Shown here: positions 17,849-27,683 of the stretch, piece after piece
Numbering within the stretch: position 1 is the first letter of the stretch
Layout: each line of letters starts with the position of its first letter
DNA from: Candidatus Methanomethylicaceae archaeon
Lineage (GTDB): Archaea > Thermoproteota > Methanomethylicia > Methanomethylicales > Methanomethylicaceae
NCBI GenBank assembly: GCA_025057955.1
Contig: JANXER010000008.1
Location: 1-52,305, forward strand
Length of the DNA stretch: 52,305 bases
Reading direction: 5' to 3'
Program-made: the position numbers and the translations under genes
The notes under the pieces: model-generated
Database searches by the model: none
Seen by the model: only the letters and a program-made list of their open reading frames with translations
What the model was told of the DNA's origin: nothing

Positions 17849-19436
17849 GGGATTTCAATGGGGGATCGTCAAATCAGTTGAAATTTATGATACTACTCTA
17901 AGGGATGGAGCTCAATCCAAGGATGTAATTTTCTCCCTTCAAGATAAGCTAAGAATAACATCAAAGCTTGATGAATTTGGTATACATTATATAGAGGGAG
18001 GATGGCCAGGATCAAATCCAAAGGATGAAGAATATTTCAAAAAAGTGAAGGATATCTCTCTTAAGAATGCTGAAATAGTAGCCTTTGGAAGCACAAGGAG
18101 ATGCGATATAAGGCCATCAGAGGATGCTAATCTAAATGCCATAATCAAAAGCGATGTTAAAAAAGCAACAATTTTTGGAAAAAGTTGGGATTTGCATGTA
18201 ATAAGTGTGCTCAATACTAACCTTGATGAAAACTTAAATATGGTTTATGATTCCATAAAATATCTAAAGGATCATGGCCTCAGAGTGTTCTTTGATGCTG
18301 AACACTTTTATGATGGATATAGAAGAAATAGAGAATATGCTATATCTGTAATAAAAACAGCAGTAGAGGCAGGCGCTGAATTAATAGTACTATGTGATAC
18401 AAACGGTGGAACTCTTCCTTATGAATTCTTCGAAATTACCAAGCAAGTGGCATTAAGTTTAAAAGCTCCAATAGGAGTGCATTGTCATAATGATGCTGGA
18501 GTTGCTGTTGCAAATTCATTGCTTGGAGTTTTAGCTGGAGCAATACAAATACAAGGAACAATAAATGGAATAGGAGAAAGATGTGGTAATGCTGATTTAT
18601 GTCAAATTATACCAGCATTAGAATTGAAAATGGGAATTAAAGCATTAAAAACAAAAAGCTTGAGAAATCTTAAATCTCTTTCACTTTATCTCTATGAAAT
18701 TCTACATATGCATCCCAATCCATATCAACCATATGTTGGAAATAATGCTTTTGCACATAAAGGAGGAGTTCATGTAGATGCTGTTCTAAAGAATTGCACA
18801 GCATATGAACATATATCTCCTGAGGATGTAGGAAACTTCAGATTATTCTCTGTATCAGAGCTCTCTGGAAAAGCAAATATAATAGCTAAAGCAAGGGAGT
18901 TTGGATTTGAAATTAGAAAAGATGATCCCGCTGTAGCTTCCTTATTAAATAAGATAAAGGAGTTGGAGTTCAAAGGCTATCAATTGGAAGGAGCAAATGG
19001 TACTCTCTATTTACTTATGGCAAAGGAATTTGGCTTATATAAAAAGCTATTCTCAATAGTTCAATGGAGGACAATAAGCGAAGGGAGAGATGATGAAGCT
19101 TCAGCAGAAAGTTCAGTTAAAATTAGAGTGAAAAATAGAGAAATTTTTGTAATAGCTGAAGGAAATGGACCAGTGAACGCACAAGATAGAGCTCTTAGAA
19201 AGGCCATGTCGGAATTCTTTCCTGAAATAGAGAAAGTACAACTTGTAAATTATAAAGTATCCATTGCAGATATGGCTCAAGGGACTGCCTCCTCTGTTAG
19301 AACTTTTATTGAGTTCTCAGATGGAAAGGAGAATTGGATAACTGTTGGAGTTTCCACAAATATATTAGAGGCAAGCAAAAGAGCACTTATTGATGGCTAT
19401 GATTACTATCTACAGAAAATTAGGAAAAATTTATAG
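17838..19436 (+). CDS. cimA: Citramalate synthase (CimA type) with C-terminal LeuA regulatory domain
   Basis: CimA condenses acetyl-CoA with pyruvate to give citramalate, the entry to threonine-independent isoleucine synthesis. The catalytic barrel begins [16 protein letters not shown], has [13 protein letters not shown] and the metal motif [14 protein letters not shown], and is followed by a linker and a LeuA-type dimer domain (residues 400-530; [14 protein letters not shown]). The distinctive [13 protein letters not shown] places it with CimA rather than LeuA. The only ordinary in-frame start is TTG at 17838, inside ilvC. A better spaced ATG at 17858 is out of frame by one base in a run of five Gs (17860-17864), so a one-base error or frameshift is possible. 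Confidence 0.92.
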   Translation: MRSEGFQWGIVKSVEIYDTTLRDGAQSKDVIFSLQDKLRITSKLDEFGIHYIEGGWPGSNPKDEEYFKKVKDISLKNAEIVAFGSTRRCDIRPSEDANLNAIIKSDVKKATIFGKSWDLHVISVLNTNLDENLNMVYDSIKYLKDHGLRVFFDAEHFYDGYRRNREYAISVIKTAVEAGAELIVLCDTNGGTLPYEFFEITKQVALSLKAPIGVHCHNDAGVAVANSLLGVLAGAIQIQGTINGIGERCGNADLCQIIPALELKMGIKALKTKSLRNLKSLSLYLYEILHMHPNPYQPYVGNNAFAHKGGVHVDAVLKNCTAYEHISPEDVGNFRLFSVSELSGKANIIAKAREFGFEIRKDDPAVASLLNKIKELEFKGYQLEGANGTLYLLMAKEFGLYKKLFSIVQWRTISEGRDDEASAESSVKIRVKNREIFVIAEGNGPVNAQDRALRKAMSEFFPEIEKVQLVNYKVSIADMAQGTASSVRTFIEFSDGKENWITVGVSTNILEASKRALIDGYDYYLQKIRKNL

Positions 19437-19469
19437 TTCATAAAGAAGCATAATCCTTCGTGAATTCAA

Positions 19470-19715
19470 ATGAATGAAGACTTGAAAAAATGCTTAGAAG
19501 ATGCAATATACAAGCTAATAATGGAGAATATAAAAAATGGAAAATTAAGAGCCAATTTAAGAATAGAAGTAAGCACAGATATAGATATTCGAGGGCTCAA
19601 GGGAAGGCTTATAGGCGAAATCTTAATAGGCGAAGAATCAATGCCTCGCATTGAAACAAGCAAAGAGGCTAGCCTACAAGATATAGATAAGATTTTAAAA
19701 TCACTAGGCATTTAA
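19470..19715 (+). CDS. Small hypothetical protein, 81 aa
   Basis: No known family is recognised. The protein starts with an amphipathic helix (LKKCLEDAIYKLIMENIK), then a predicted beta hairpin or sheet (KLRANLRIEVSTDIDIRGLKGRLIGEILIGEE) and ends with a short helix. It is soluble and charged. It stands between cimA (33 bases before) and purM (36 bases after) on the same strand and may belong to that transcript. The ORF on the reverse strand over the same bases has no coding signs. Confidence 0.55.
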   Translation: MNEDLKKCLEDAIYKLIMENIKNGKLRANLRIEVSTDIDIRGLKGRLIGEILIGEESMPRIETSKEASLQDIDKILKSLGI

Positions 19716-19751
19716 AAATCCATAATAACAACCTTAAACATAAAGTTTAAT

Positions 19752-20879
19752 ATGGAATACAAGTCCTTAGGAGTGGATGTAAGTAAGAAGGGAATAGAAT
19801 ATTTTAAGCTGAATAATATATTTCCAGGAGCCTTTTGTACAATAGTAAGGCATAGGGATTCATCTAAAGGTATAATACTTCATGAGGATGGAGCTGGAAG
19901 TAAGCCAATTATTTCTTATCTTTATTATAAAGAATATAAGGATGCAAAATATTTTGAGGGATTAGTAGAAGATATAATGGCAATGAACTTTGATGATGTA
20001 ATTTGTGTTGGTGCCATTCCTTTGGCTATTTCAGATTATATAGCAATAAATCCATTTGTGATTAATAAAGAGGAAGTTCTTCATCATTTAGCCATTAGTT
20101 TTTCAAGAAGCTTGGAAAAATTGAAGTCCCTTGGATGTGAAATAAGCTTCTGTGGAGGAGAAACAGCTGAGCTTCCTGATATAATAAGGACAATGGATAT
20201 TTCTGCCACAGTATATGCTGAAGTTTCCCTTGACTCTGTTATAACGGGATATGATATATCTCATGGAGATGTAATAATAGGATTGAGAAGTGGAGGAAGA
20301 GCTTCTTATGAAGATAGAGAGAATAGTGGAATAATGTGTAATGGAATTACTCTAGCTAGATATGTATTGCTGAGCAGCAATTATAGTAAGAAATATCCAG
20401 AAACCTCCTCTCTTGGTGGATATAGAGGAAGGTTTAAGCTTGAGGATTATTTAGAACCCTTGGGAATGACAATTGGAGATGCACTTTTATCGCCAACTAG
20501 AATTTACTTGCCAGTAATGATTGAAATTTTGAAGAAAATGAAGGTTAAAGCATTAGTACATAATACAGGAGGGGGTTTAACTAAATGCCTTAGAATAGGA
20601 AAGGGCATAAGATATGTGAAGAATAATCTTCCAGAGCCCGATCCAATTTTTCTTTTAATACAAAGAGAGGGAAAAATTGCATGGGAGGAGATGTATAAGG
20701 TATTCAATATGGGCATTGGTATGGAAGTAATTGTAGATAAAATTCATTTGGATGAAGTAATTAAAATATGCAAGCGCTTCAATATTGAGGCTCAGGAAAT
20801 AGGCTATTGTGAATCCTTTAAGAATGGAAATTCCTTAATAATAGAAACAAAATATTACAAGGGTAAATTTTTAAAGTAA
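19752..20879 (+). CDS. purM: Phosphoribosylformylglycinamidine cyclo-ligase (AIR synthase, PurM type)
   Basis: PurM closes the imidazole ring of purines using ATP. The protein has the PurM/selenophosphate-synthetase fold: an N-terminal half with HEDGAGSKP and the catalytic ICVGAIPLAISDYIAIN region, FCGGETAELPDI near residue 135, GDVIIGLRSGGRASYE, and a C-terminal half with VHNTGGGLTKCLRIG and EEMYKVFNMGIGMEVIV. The last motif and the length of 375 favour true PurM over ThiL or HypE. Other purine genes are not adjacent, so it appears to be a scattered pathway gene. Confidence 0.87.
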   Translation: MEYKSLGVDVSKKGIEYFKLNNIFPGAFCTIVRHRDSSKGIILHEDGAGSKPIISYLYYKEYKDAKYFEGLVEDIMAMNFDDVICVGAIPLAISDYIAINPFVINKEEVLHHLAISFSRSLEKLKSLGCEISFCGGETAELPDIIRTMDISATVYAEVSLDSVITGYDISHGDVIIGLRSGGRASYEDRENSGIMCNGITLARYVLLSSNYSKKYPETSSLGGYRGRFKLEDYLEPLGMTIGDALLSPTRIYLPVMIEILKKMKVKALVHNTGGGLTKCLRIGKGIRYVKNNLPEPDPIFLLIQREGKIAWEEMYKVFNMGIGMEVIVDKIHLDEVIKICKRFNIEAQEIGYCESFKNGNSLIIETKYYKGKFLK

Positions 20880-20912
20880 GTTCTTCCATCCATTATATGG
20901 AGAAAGCCCTTT

Positions 20913-21716
20913 GTGAATGGGATTAAATATACCATTTTAATTCCACTACTACTAATACCTGTAGTGGTTACTGCTAATCAAATATCCATTAAAATTCAAA
21001 GCTTCACTATTTATGATATTAGTAGAGATTACATAAATTTGGAATATAAAGGAAGTTCAGAAATAAATATAGTAGTAGTTAGATCCGATCCTAATATAAA
21101 TGTTGAAATATTCAAGCAAATAAATGATGTTACTTCAGGATATGCTAAAATATATTTAACAAATACATCACGTCAATCATTAACATGTATAATAGGGATG
21201 TTCTCTTATGAGCCATTTTCAGTGAGTATATTAGCAAGAACAACAGGAGTAGCAGTTCAACAACCTCAAATAATATCAGTCCCTGGCAATGTTAGTGTAC
21301 AAATAGAAATTCCCATAATATATGGTAGATATCAACAGCCCGTTGAAATGAAATCAGAAACCAATTATTCACCCAACTTCCCATTATGGGCTATAATCTC
21401 ATATGGAATTATCATTCCAATGTTTTTAGCAACAGCTCATCTTGATAAGGGATCACTTAAGCTATTAAAGAAACGATGGTCTCAACTTGATACATTTGCT
21501 TTAATTCTCAGATATTTATTTTATGCATTTTTAGTGATATTTTTCATTTCCACTATAGCAATAATAGCTGAGTTCATAATGATTAGAATAGGAATGATTT
21601 CCACTTTACATATTGGAGATTGGTTGCTAACTTGTACAATATTTTCAGCCATAGCCTTAGTATATGGAATAGGAAAATGGAGGGGGTTGTTCGAGAACCT
21701 TGATGAAGAAGAATGA
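20913..21716 (+). CDS. Membrane-anchored protein of unknown function, coupled to the AAA-Lon gene
   Basis: I do not recognise a family. The start is a short basic stretch followed by a signal peptide (LIPLLLIPVVVTA), then an outer domain of about 130 residues that looks beta-rich (YDISRDYINLEYKGSSEINIV, VSVQIEIPIIYGRY), then three or four membrane segments (residues about 155-175, 195-230 and 235-255) and a short acidic tail. GTG at 20913 is the only good start. The tail overlaps the first codons of the AAA-AAA-Lon protein by 14 bases, so the two are translationally coupled. I infer it may anchor or deliver substrates to that protease. Confidence 0.7.
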   Translation: MNGIKYTILIPLLLIPVVVTANQISIKIQSFTIYDISRDYINLEYKGSSEINIVVVRSDPNINVEIFKQINDVTSGYAKIYLTNTSRQSLTCIIGMFSYEPFSVSILARTTGVAVQQPQIISVPGNVSVQIEIPIIYGRYQQPVEMKSETNYSPNFPLWAIISYGIIIPMFLATAHLDKGSLKLLKKRWSQLDTFALILRYLFYAFLVIFFISTIAIIAEFIMIRIGMISTLHIGDWLLTCTIFSAIALVYGIGKWRGLFENLDEEE

Positions 21717-24426
21717 AGATATGTTTGGAAAGAAGGAAAATTCCTGGTGGTGGATAAATCATACATATCTTAGAAAGCTATTGGCACTTCCACTAATGCT
21801 TTCAAATAGAGAGTATAGAAGATGGAAAAATGCTTTGCTAAATCCAAGAAAAATGGCAAAGAGGCTTTCAGAGCTTGAAAAGAGATTTCCAAAGAAGAGA
21901 GATGATTTAGTTGGAAGGGATAGGGAATATCAATTAATAATGAGCGCCATAGGATATCATGTAATAAGAGATAATGCTCTGCTAAATCTATTAAAGGGAG
22001 CTCCTCCTCCAAAGTTCTTTATATTAAAGGGCACAACTGGTTCTGGAAAAACTCTATTAGCTGAAGTATGTATAAGGGATGGAATAGAATATGGTGTAAA
22101 CAAGAACGTTAATGTACAGCCCATTGTAGTCATGGGAAGTGATATATTCAATCCACTCTATGGTCAATCTGTTCTAAATCTATCCTATATATTCAGAAAG
22201 GCAAGAGATGTACCAAGCATAATATTCTTTGATGAATTTCAAAGCATAGGATTAAGAGTGGAGAGACCAATGTATGGTGCAGATAGAGAGGATATGAGAG
22301 TACAAGATGCCTTCGTAGAGCATATGAATAGAATTTTGAATAGCTCTCAGAGAACTGTTGTAATAGCTGCTACAAATAAATTCGAGAGCATTAGAGAGGA
22401 TATTAGAAGAAGAGCCTATTTGATCGACTTAGATCAAAATATTACAAGGGAAATGCTATTAGCAGTTCTAAAGGCTGAATTGGAGAAGTATGGATGGATT
22501 CATCTTTCGCCTAATGAAGTTCTAAGCGTTTTAGAAAAAGCTGTTAGTACTTATAGACAAACGCAACTTACGCCCTTCGATATAATAGATGCTTGTAATA
22601 AAGTAAGAAGTAGAAAAATAGAGCCTCTTAGAGAGAGCTTCTTTAAAAGATTGACAAGTAGAAAATTCTCCTCAGAGGATTTGAAAGTTCTTGTAACCAT
22701 TGATGATTTCAAAATGGTTGCAAGAGAGCTAAGAGGATATACAGAACAAGAGAAAAGCGATGAAGTTATGAGCTCAGTATTAAGAATTAAGCCCTCAGTG
22801 AGCTATAGAGATATAGGAGGATTATTTGGAATAAAGGAGAAGCTATTTAAGATAATTTCACTCAGTCTATCTCCTGAGCTTGCAAGTAAACTTAGTTGGG
22901 TCCCTCCAAAGGGCTTTCTCCTTTGGGGAGAACCAGGATGTGGTAAGACCTATTTATCTAAGGCAATAGCTAAGGAAAATGATGCTGCATTTTTCTATGT
23001 GCCAGCAGCTCAATTATTAATAAATGCCAAGTGGGTGGGAGAGCCTGAAAAAAATGTTAGAGATCTCTTTGCACTTGCGAGAAAATATGCTCCTAGTATA
23101 ATATTCTTTGATGAATTTGATGTAATTGCAGGAAAGAGAAAAGGAGATCCTGTAAGCGATAGATTAACTGCTCAAATACTTACAGAATTGGATGGCCTTC
23201 AACCATTGGAGAATGTTATAGTAATAGCAGCAACCAATCGCCTTGAGATGATAGATGAAGCAATAATAAATAGATTTGAGCCCTATGTAATAGAAATCCC
23301 ATTGCCTAGAAACGATGCTGAAAGATTGGATGTTCTTAAAGTTCATTTAAGGCATTATCTTCCTCATCTTCATCCCGAGGTTACTCCTGAGGGAGTATTA
23401 AATATATTGAAAAAACATAGAGCTATATCTCCAAGGGTTGTTGCTGAGATAATAAAGGAGGCCAATAGATTAAGATCTCAAGAGGTTAATGTTGCTCTAG
23501 AGTTGGCAAAGGATTGGAGTAGATTCTCTGATCTTTATAATCTATATAAGGAGGAAATTGGACGCTTAAAGGAAATTCTCGGAGAGTTAGACTATGATGT
23601 TATAAAGAATATTATGCCAGAGAATTATAAAATAAGGCTCTATCATTTTGAGAAGGCAGCTGAAGAGCTTGAAGGTGAAATAGAGAAGGAAATAATGGAT
23701 GCTCAAGAGAGCATGGTTTATAATAGGCTTGATCCTGGTGTGGCGCTTGGACTAGCCACTGATGTGCAAGGAAGAAAGGGAATTATATTAATAGTGGAAT
23801 GTACATGTAGACCAAATGGTAGTGGAAAAGTTATTGTAACTGGTGCTGCAAAAGCAGCCCTTATTGGACCAGGAATGCCAGTTGAGGATGTAAGTGTAAT
23901 TGAAAGTGCAAACAATATTGTGGAGTATATAAAGAACTACATTTATGAAAAAATAGGAATAGATATATCAAACTATGACTTTACATTTCAAGTTATAAGT
24001 CCATTGGAAGGAGCTCCAGGAATGGGTGTAAGTGGTCCGAGCCTTGGCTTAGCCTTCAGTGTTGCAGCTATGTCTGAGCTTGCAAAAATAGAGGGTAGAC
24101 CTGATGTGGTTATGAGTGGAAAGGGAGATATAAAAGGAAATGTTGGCCCAGTTGGTGGAATGGGATGGAGGGGCTCGGGAAAAATCCTTGCTGCAGTACA
24201 AACAAGAAGAATTAAAATAAGGAAGTTTGTTGTTCCAAAATGGAACTATGAGCGGGCACCAGATGAAATGAAGATTTTAAGGGATGAAGGAATAGAAGTG
24301 GTACCAGTTGAAAAGCAATTGGATGCATGGTTGAATATATTTTCAATAAATGAGGAGGAGTTGCTGGATAAGCTTTTTACCAATCTTATGATGAAGGAGA
24401 GCGATGTTACAAAAATAGTTAAATAG
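21703..24426 (+). CDS. Two-AAA-domain ATPase fused to a Lon-type (S16) serine protease domain
   Basis: The protein has three parts. AAA domain 1 has Walker A GTTGSGKT near residue 110 and Walker B SIIFFDEFQ near 175. AAA domain 2 has GEPGCGKT near 410, SIIFFDEFD near 467 and ATNRLEMIDE. After a helical linker (600-670), a Lon protease domain (about 672-890) carries the nucleophile in VSGPSLG (Ser about 780) and the partner lysine in SGKILAA (Lys about 827). There is no CDC48 N domain or Lon LAN domain, and no clear transmembrane segment. Usual archaeal LonB has one membrane-inserted AAA domain; here tandem AAA modules replace it, and GGMGWRGSGK is four residues longer than typical GGLKEK. ATG at 21703 is preferred to TTG at 21700. 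Confidence 0.88.
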   Translation: MKKNEDMFGKKENSWWWINHTYLRKLLALPLMLSNREYRRWKNALLNPRKMAKRLSELEKRFPKKRDDLVGRDREYQLIMSAIGYHVIRDNALLNLLKGAPPPKFFILKGTTGSGKTLLAEVCIRDGIEYGVNKNVNVQPIVVMGSDIFNPLYGQSVLNLSYIFRKARDVPSIIFFDEFQSIGLRVERPMYGADREDMRVQDAFVEHMNRILNSSQRTVVIAATNKFESIREDIRRRAYLIDLDQNITREMLLAVLKAELEKYGWIHLSPNEVLSVLEKAVSTYRQTQLTPFDIIDACNKVRSRKIEPLRESFFKRLTSRKFSSEDLKVLVTIDDFKMVARELRGYTEQEKSDEVMSSVLRIKPSVSYRDIGGLFGIKEKLFKIISLSLSPELASKLSWVPPKGFLLWGEPGCGKTYLSKAIAKENDAAFFYVPAAQLLINAKWVGEPEKNVRDLFALARKYAPSIIFFDEFDVIAGKRKGDPVSDRLTAQILTELDGLQPLENVIVIAATNRLEMIDEAIINRFEPYVIEIPLPRNDAERLDVLKVHLRHYLPHLHPEVTPEGVLNILKKHRAISPRVVAEIIKEANRLRSQEVNVALELAKDWSRFSDLYNLYKEEIGRLKEILGELDYDVIKNIMPENYKIRLYHFEKAAEELEGEIEKEIMDAQESMVYNRLDPGVALGLATDVQGRKGIILIVECTCRPNGSGKVIVTGAAKAALIGPGMPVEDVSVIESANNIVEYIKNYIYEKIGIDISNYDFTFQVISPLEGAPGMGVSGPSLGLAFSVAAMSELAKIEGRPDVVMSGKGDIKGNVGPVGGMGWRGSGKILAAVQTRRIKIRKFVVPKWNYERAPDEMKILRDEGIEVVPVEKQLDAWLNIFSINEEELLDKLFTNLMMKESDVTKIVK

Positions 24427-24451
24427 TCATATTCCTTTTACTCTCGAGATT

Positions 24452-26122
24452 GTGGAAGAGTTAGTAGGATTTGCAGCAGTACTTCTAATAGCATCAATAA
24501 GCTCATTGATATTTAGGAGGCTAAAAATAGCATCTATTGCTGCTTATATTCTAACAGGATTAATAGTTGGACCATTCTTTGGTATAGTTAATCCTAGCTC
24601 AAGTGCTATACAATTTCTCAGCAACCTTGGCATAGCGCTAATTGCATTTCAAATAGGGCTTAGCATAAAGATGGATATCATAGAGAGATATGGATTGAAA
24701 ATTCTAATGATATCCATTCTTGAGCTAATCTCCATTTCTTCTTTACTATCAATGTTTGGAATAATGGTAGGATTAAGTGGCACATATATATTTGTATTAA
24801 TAATAGTTACAGTAAATTCAAGCACAATAGTTGCATTCAAATTTTTAGAAGGTAAGAAAGCTCAAAATCCTCACTTAATGGAGTTATTAGTGGGAATTGG
24901 ACTTGCTGAGGATATTATAGCCATGGCAGGAATTTCCATGATTCCAGCTATAGCTACATTGGAAAAATTGATGATTGAGGAAACATTCTTCATAATAGGG
25001 AATATAATAGTAATAGCCATGGGAATTTTAGTATTTGGTTTACAAATACTTCCTAAATTAATAAAAATTATAATCAAGGAGGGAGATATTGAAACCGTTC
25101 TACTATTAATTATAGCTGTAGCGCTTGGATTTGGACTATTGGGTGGTTTCCTCGGCCTTTCATTTGCATTTGGATCATTTTTAGCTGGTGTAATAATATC
25201 TAGGCTTGAAATCCCTCGCATAGTAATTGAAAAATTGATTTCCCTTAGAGATCTCTTCGCAATAATATTTTTCATATCCATTGGATTATCAATACCAAGA
25301 ATAGAGCAATATCAATTAATTCCATTTGGAATAGCATATTCATTAATTATAGTATTAACTAGATTTATCTCCATTCTCTCTGCGGGATGGATGAGTTTAG
25401 GCATTGAACAAGCTATTAAACTTACAATCTATGGAATAACAATAAGTGAATTTGCATTAATTGTTGCAAAGGATGCATATGGCTTTGGATTAATTGATCA
25501 AACGCTATTTGTAACTTCAGCATTAGTGGTGCTTATATCAACCATAATTAGCTCCATAGTAGTCAATAGAGAGGAAAATGTAATAATAAAAATTAATTCA
25601 ATAATTCCTATTCAATTAAGACAAAATATGGATAGATTTGCTTTTAATCTAAGATCGTGGCTTAAGAAATTAATAATCTCTTATGAATTGAGGCCCATAT
25701 TGATAAGTTTGAGCAAAAAATTAGCTAGTCTAATAGGAATAACCACTTGTGGATCCATTATAATTCAAAAAATAATTGAAGTGTTTGGACTTATGGAATC
25801 TGCAATTTTCATATCCTTAATGATAACAATTGGACTCTTTGCATTTTCAATTATAGTTCTATCCACAATAAGAGGGGATTTAGATAATATTGTGGCGTTA
25901 TATAGAGGGGGTTTTAAAATAATTAAAAATTCAATTTACATATTCATTTTTATGATTATGAGTATAATAGTGGTACTGAATAGCATCTTAATAATTAGGA
26001 GAATTATTGAGAGCTATTTAAATATAGGGGAGTTTGTTACCTTAATTCTCATTTCCTTATTTCTACCCACGATAGTCTACATAACATATAACATGATAAA
26101 AAAGATCTCCTTAACACCTTAG
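24452..26122 (+). CDS. CPA2-family monovalent cation/proton antiporter
   Basis: This is a KefB/NapA-like membrane transporter exchanging Na+ or K+ for protons. The first 380 residues carry about 12-13 membrane segments with GLIVGPFFGI, LIAFQIGLSI, the ion-site region GIGLAEDIIAM and GSFLAGVIISR. A hydrophilic stretch follows, and instead of a cytoplasmic RCK/TrkA domain the C terminus adds three more hydrophobic segments (after residue 430). GTG at 24452 is 25 bases behind the AAA-Lon gene, so they may share a transcript, although no ribosome site is obvious. Ion preference cannot be read from this. Confidence 0.88.
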   Translation: MEELVGFAAVLLIASISSLIFRRLKIASIAAYILTGLIVGPFFGIVNPSSSAIQFLSNLGIALIAFQIGLSIKMDIIERYGLKILMISILELISISSLLSMFGIMVGLSGTYIFVLIIVTVNSSTIVAFKFLEGKKAQNPHLMELLVGIGLAEDIIAMAGISMIPAIATLEKLMIEETFFIIGNIIVIAMGILVFGLQILPKLIKIIIKEGDIETVLLLIIAVALGFGLLGGFLGLSFAFGSFLAGVIISRLEIPRIVIEKLISLRDLFAIIFFISIGLSIPRIEQYQLIPFGIAYSLIIVLTRFISILSAGWMSLGIEQAIKLTIYGITISEFALIVAKDAYGFGLIDQTLFVTSALVVLISTIISSIVVNREENVIIKINSIIPIQLRQNMDRFAFNLRSWLKKLIISYELRPILISLSKKLASLIGITTCGSIIIQKIIEVFGLMESAIFISLMITIGLFAFSIIVLSTIRGDLDNIVALYRGGFKIIKNSIYIFIFMIMSIIVVLNSILIIRRIIESYLNIGEFVTLILISLFLPTIVYITYNMIKKISLTP

Positions 26123-26168
26123 AAAACTTTTATATTCTCTAATCATATCATTGTTTCAGTGATTTTCT

Positions 26169-27332
26169 ATGGAATATGATGCTGTTATAGTTGGAGCAGG
26201 TCCAGCAGGACTTATGGCTGCAAGGAAAATAGCTGATAAAGGTTTTTCAGTTCTAATATTGGAGAAAAATAAAGATCTTGGGGTTAGAGCTTGTGCTGAG
26301 GCAGTATCAGCTTCAGCCTTTGAAACTGCAGAAATCCCCCCCTCACCATCATTGATATCAAATTCAATCAATGGCGCATATATTTATCCACCTGATGAAA
26401 AAAAATACGTGAAAATTTCAGGGGGCAATTATAGAGGATACATTTTGAATAAACCTTTGTTTCTATATGCACTTGCAAGCATTGCTGCTTCAAAAGGCTG
26501 TGATATAAAAATGCAATGTGAAGTTATTGATGTAGAATTCTCAAATAATCGAGCTCATTATCTAAAATATAGATATAAGGATGAATGGCATTATGTGAAG
26601 TTTAAATATTTAATTGGCGCAGATGGAGTTGGTTCAATTGTTGCTCGCTCATGTAAATTTGATATGAGCAACTATGAAATAATTCCCACCATTCAATATG
26701 TTATGGTTAATTGTAATATTCCAGAGAGGGATATGATAAGAATATACTTGGGAAATGAAGTAGCCCCACGTGGTTATGCATGGATATTTGCTAAAAATGA
26801 ATATGTTGCTAATGTTGGAATTGGCGTAAGGGGGGCGCCTGCAAAACCATATCTTGAAAAATTCATAGAAAGTCATGGTGATTTCTTCAAAAAAGCAAAA
26901 ATAATCAAAGAGGGTGGAGGAGGAGTTCCAGTTGGAGGGCAATTGAATGAATTGGTGAAGGGAAATGTTTTACTTTGTGGAGATGCTGCTGGTCAAGTGA
27001 TACCTCTAACTGGTGGAGGCATAAGAAGTAGCATGGAGGCTGGAAAGATTGTAGGAGAATGTGTAGCAAAAGCTTTGGAAGCTAATGATTCTTCACTACT
27101 GAACGAATATCCCAAAAGATATATGAACCCATGGGGCAATAGAATATCAAAAAGTTTAAAGGTTCTCAGAGTATTTGAGGAACTTTCAGATGAGGATTTA
27201 AATGCCTTAGCTGAAGTATTAGTGGGAGAAGATGTTGTAGATCTTGCAAATGGACTTGATATAAAAAGGGTGGCAGTAAAACTCATGTCACATCCAGTTC
27301 TCGCTCTAAAAATTGCATATAAACTAATTTGA
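26169..27332 (+). CDS. Geranylgeranyl reductase family FAD protein
   Basis: Archaeal members saturate the isoprenoid chains of ether lipids (digeranylgeranylglycerophospholipid reductase) using FADH2. Residues 1-40 form the FAD-binding Rossmann start YDAVIVGAGPAGLMAARK, followed by RACAEAVSAS (the usual cysteine near residue 45), YRGYILNKPLF and GADGVGSIVAR. CGDAAGQVIPLTGGGIR near residue 275 is the second FAD motif. The length of 387 is normal. It has its own ATG behind GTGATTT and stands alone, ahead of a 350-base gap. Confidence 0.93.
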   Translation: MEYDAVIVGAGPAGLMAARKIADKGFSVLILEKNKDLGVRACAEAVSASAFETAEIPPSPSLISNSINGAYIYPPDEKKYVKISGGNYRGYILNKPLFLYALASIAASKGCDIKMQCEVIDVEFSNNRAHYLKYRYKDEWHYVKFKYLIGADGVGSIVARSCKFDMSNYEIIPTIQYVMVNCNIPERDMIRIYLGNEVAPRGYAWIFAKNEYVANVGIGVRGAPAKPYLEKFIESHGDFFKKAKIIKEGGGGVPVGGQLNELVKGNVLLCGDAAGQVIPLTGGGIRSSMEAGKIVGECVAKALEANDSSLLNEYPKRYMNPWGNRISKSLKVLRVFEELSDEDLNALAEVLVGEDVVDLANGLDIKRVAVKLMSHPVLALKIAYKLI

Positions 27333-27683
27333 GGAAAATTCATGAAGAAGAGAAGGAATATTTTATTTAATTCGTCCAAGGCTTATGTAATAACATCATG
27401 ATGTTTTTATGCATTGCTTTCATAAGCGCACTCATGATTGCTCTATTAATTTGAAGGTAAACTCATTAAATCCTTTTAATCCCTCGTAGGCTGAAGGAAT
27501 GAAGATAAAATTAAATTAATTTAATCCTTAAAAGAGTAAAAATTGTTCAATAATTGAATATTTAATCACTTTCTTTATTTTCATCATTGTAAGAGCATAA
27601 TATTTATATCGACAGCTCAAGAGTATCTTGGGAAAAGGATTTTATAGTCTATTATTACATAAAAGCCTTCATGAGGTGGTGAA
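27333..27683. other. AT-rich intergenic region with a promoter and two tiny overlapping ORFs
   Basis: No family gene is seen here. Two tiny frames overlap through ATGA: 27342-27401 (19 residues, MKKRRNILFNSSKAY...) and 27398-27454 (18 residues, MMFLCIAFISALMIALLI). The second is wholly hydrophobic, so together they look like a basic head and a membrane helix in two frames; coding is unproven. A TATA-like AATATTTATAT at about 27599-27609 would serve the gene at 27684 with a leader of about 50 bases, and GGTGGTGA precedes its ATG. Confidence 0.4.
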
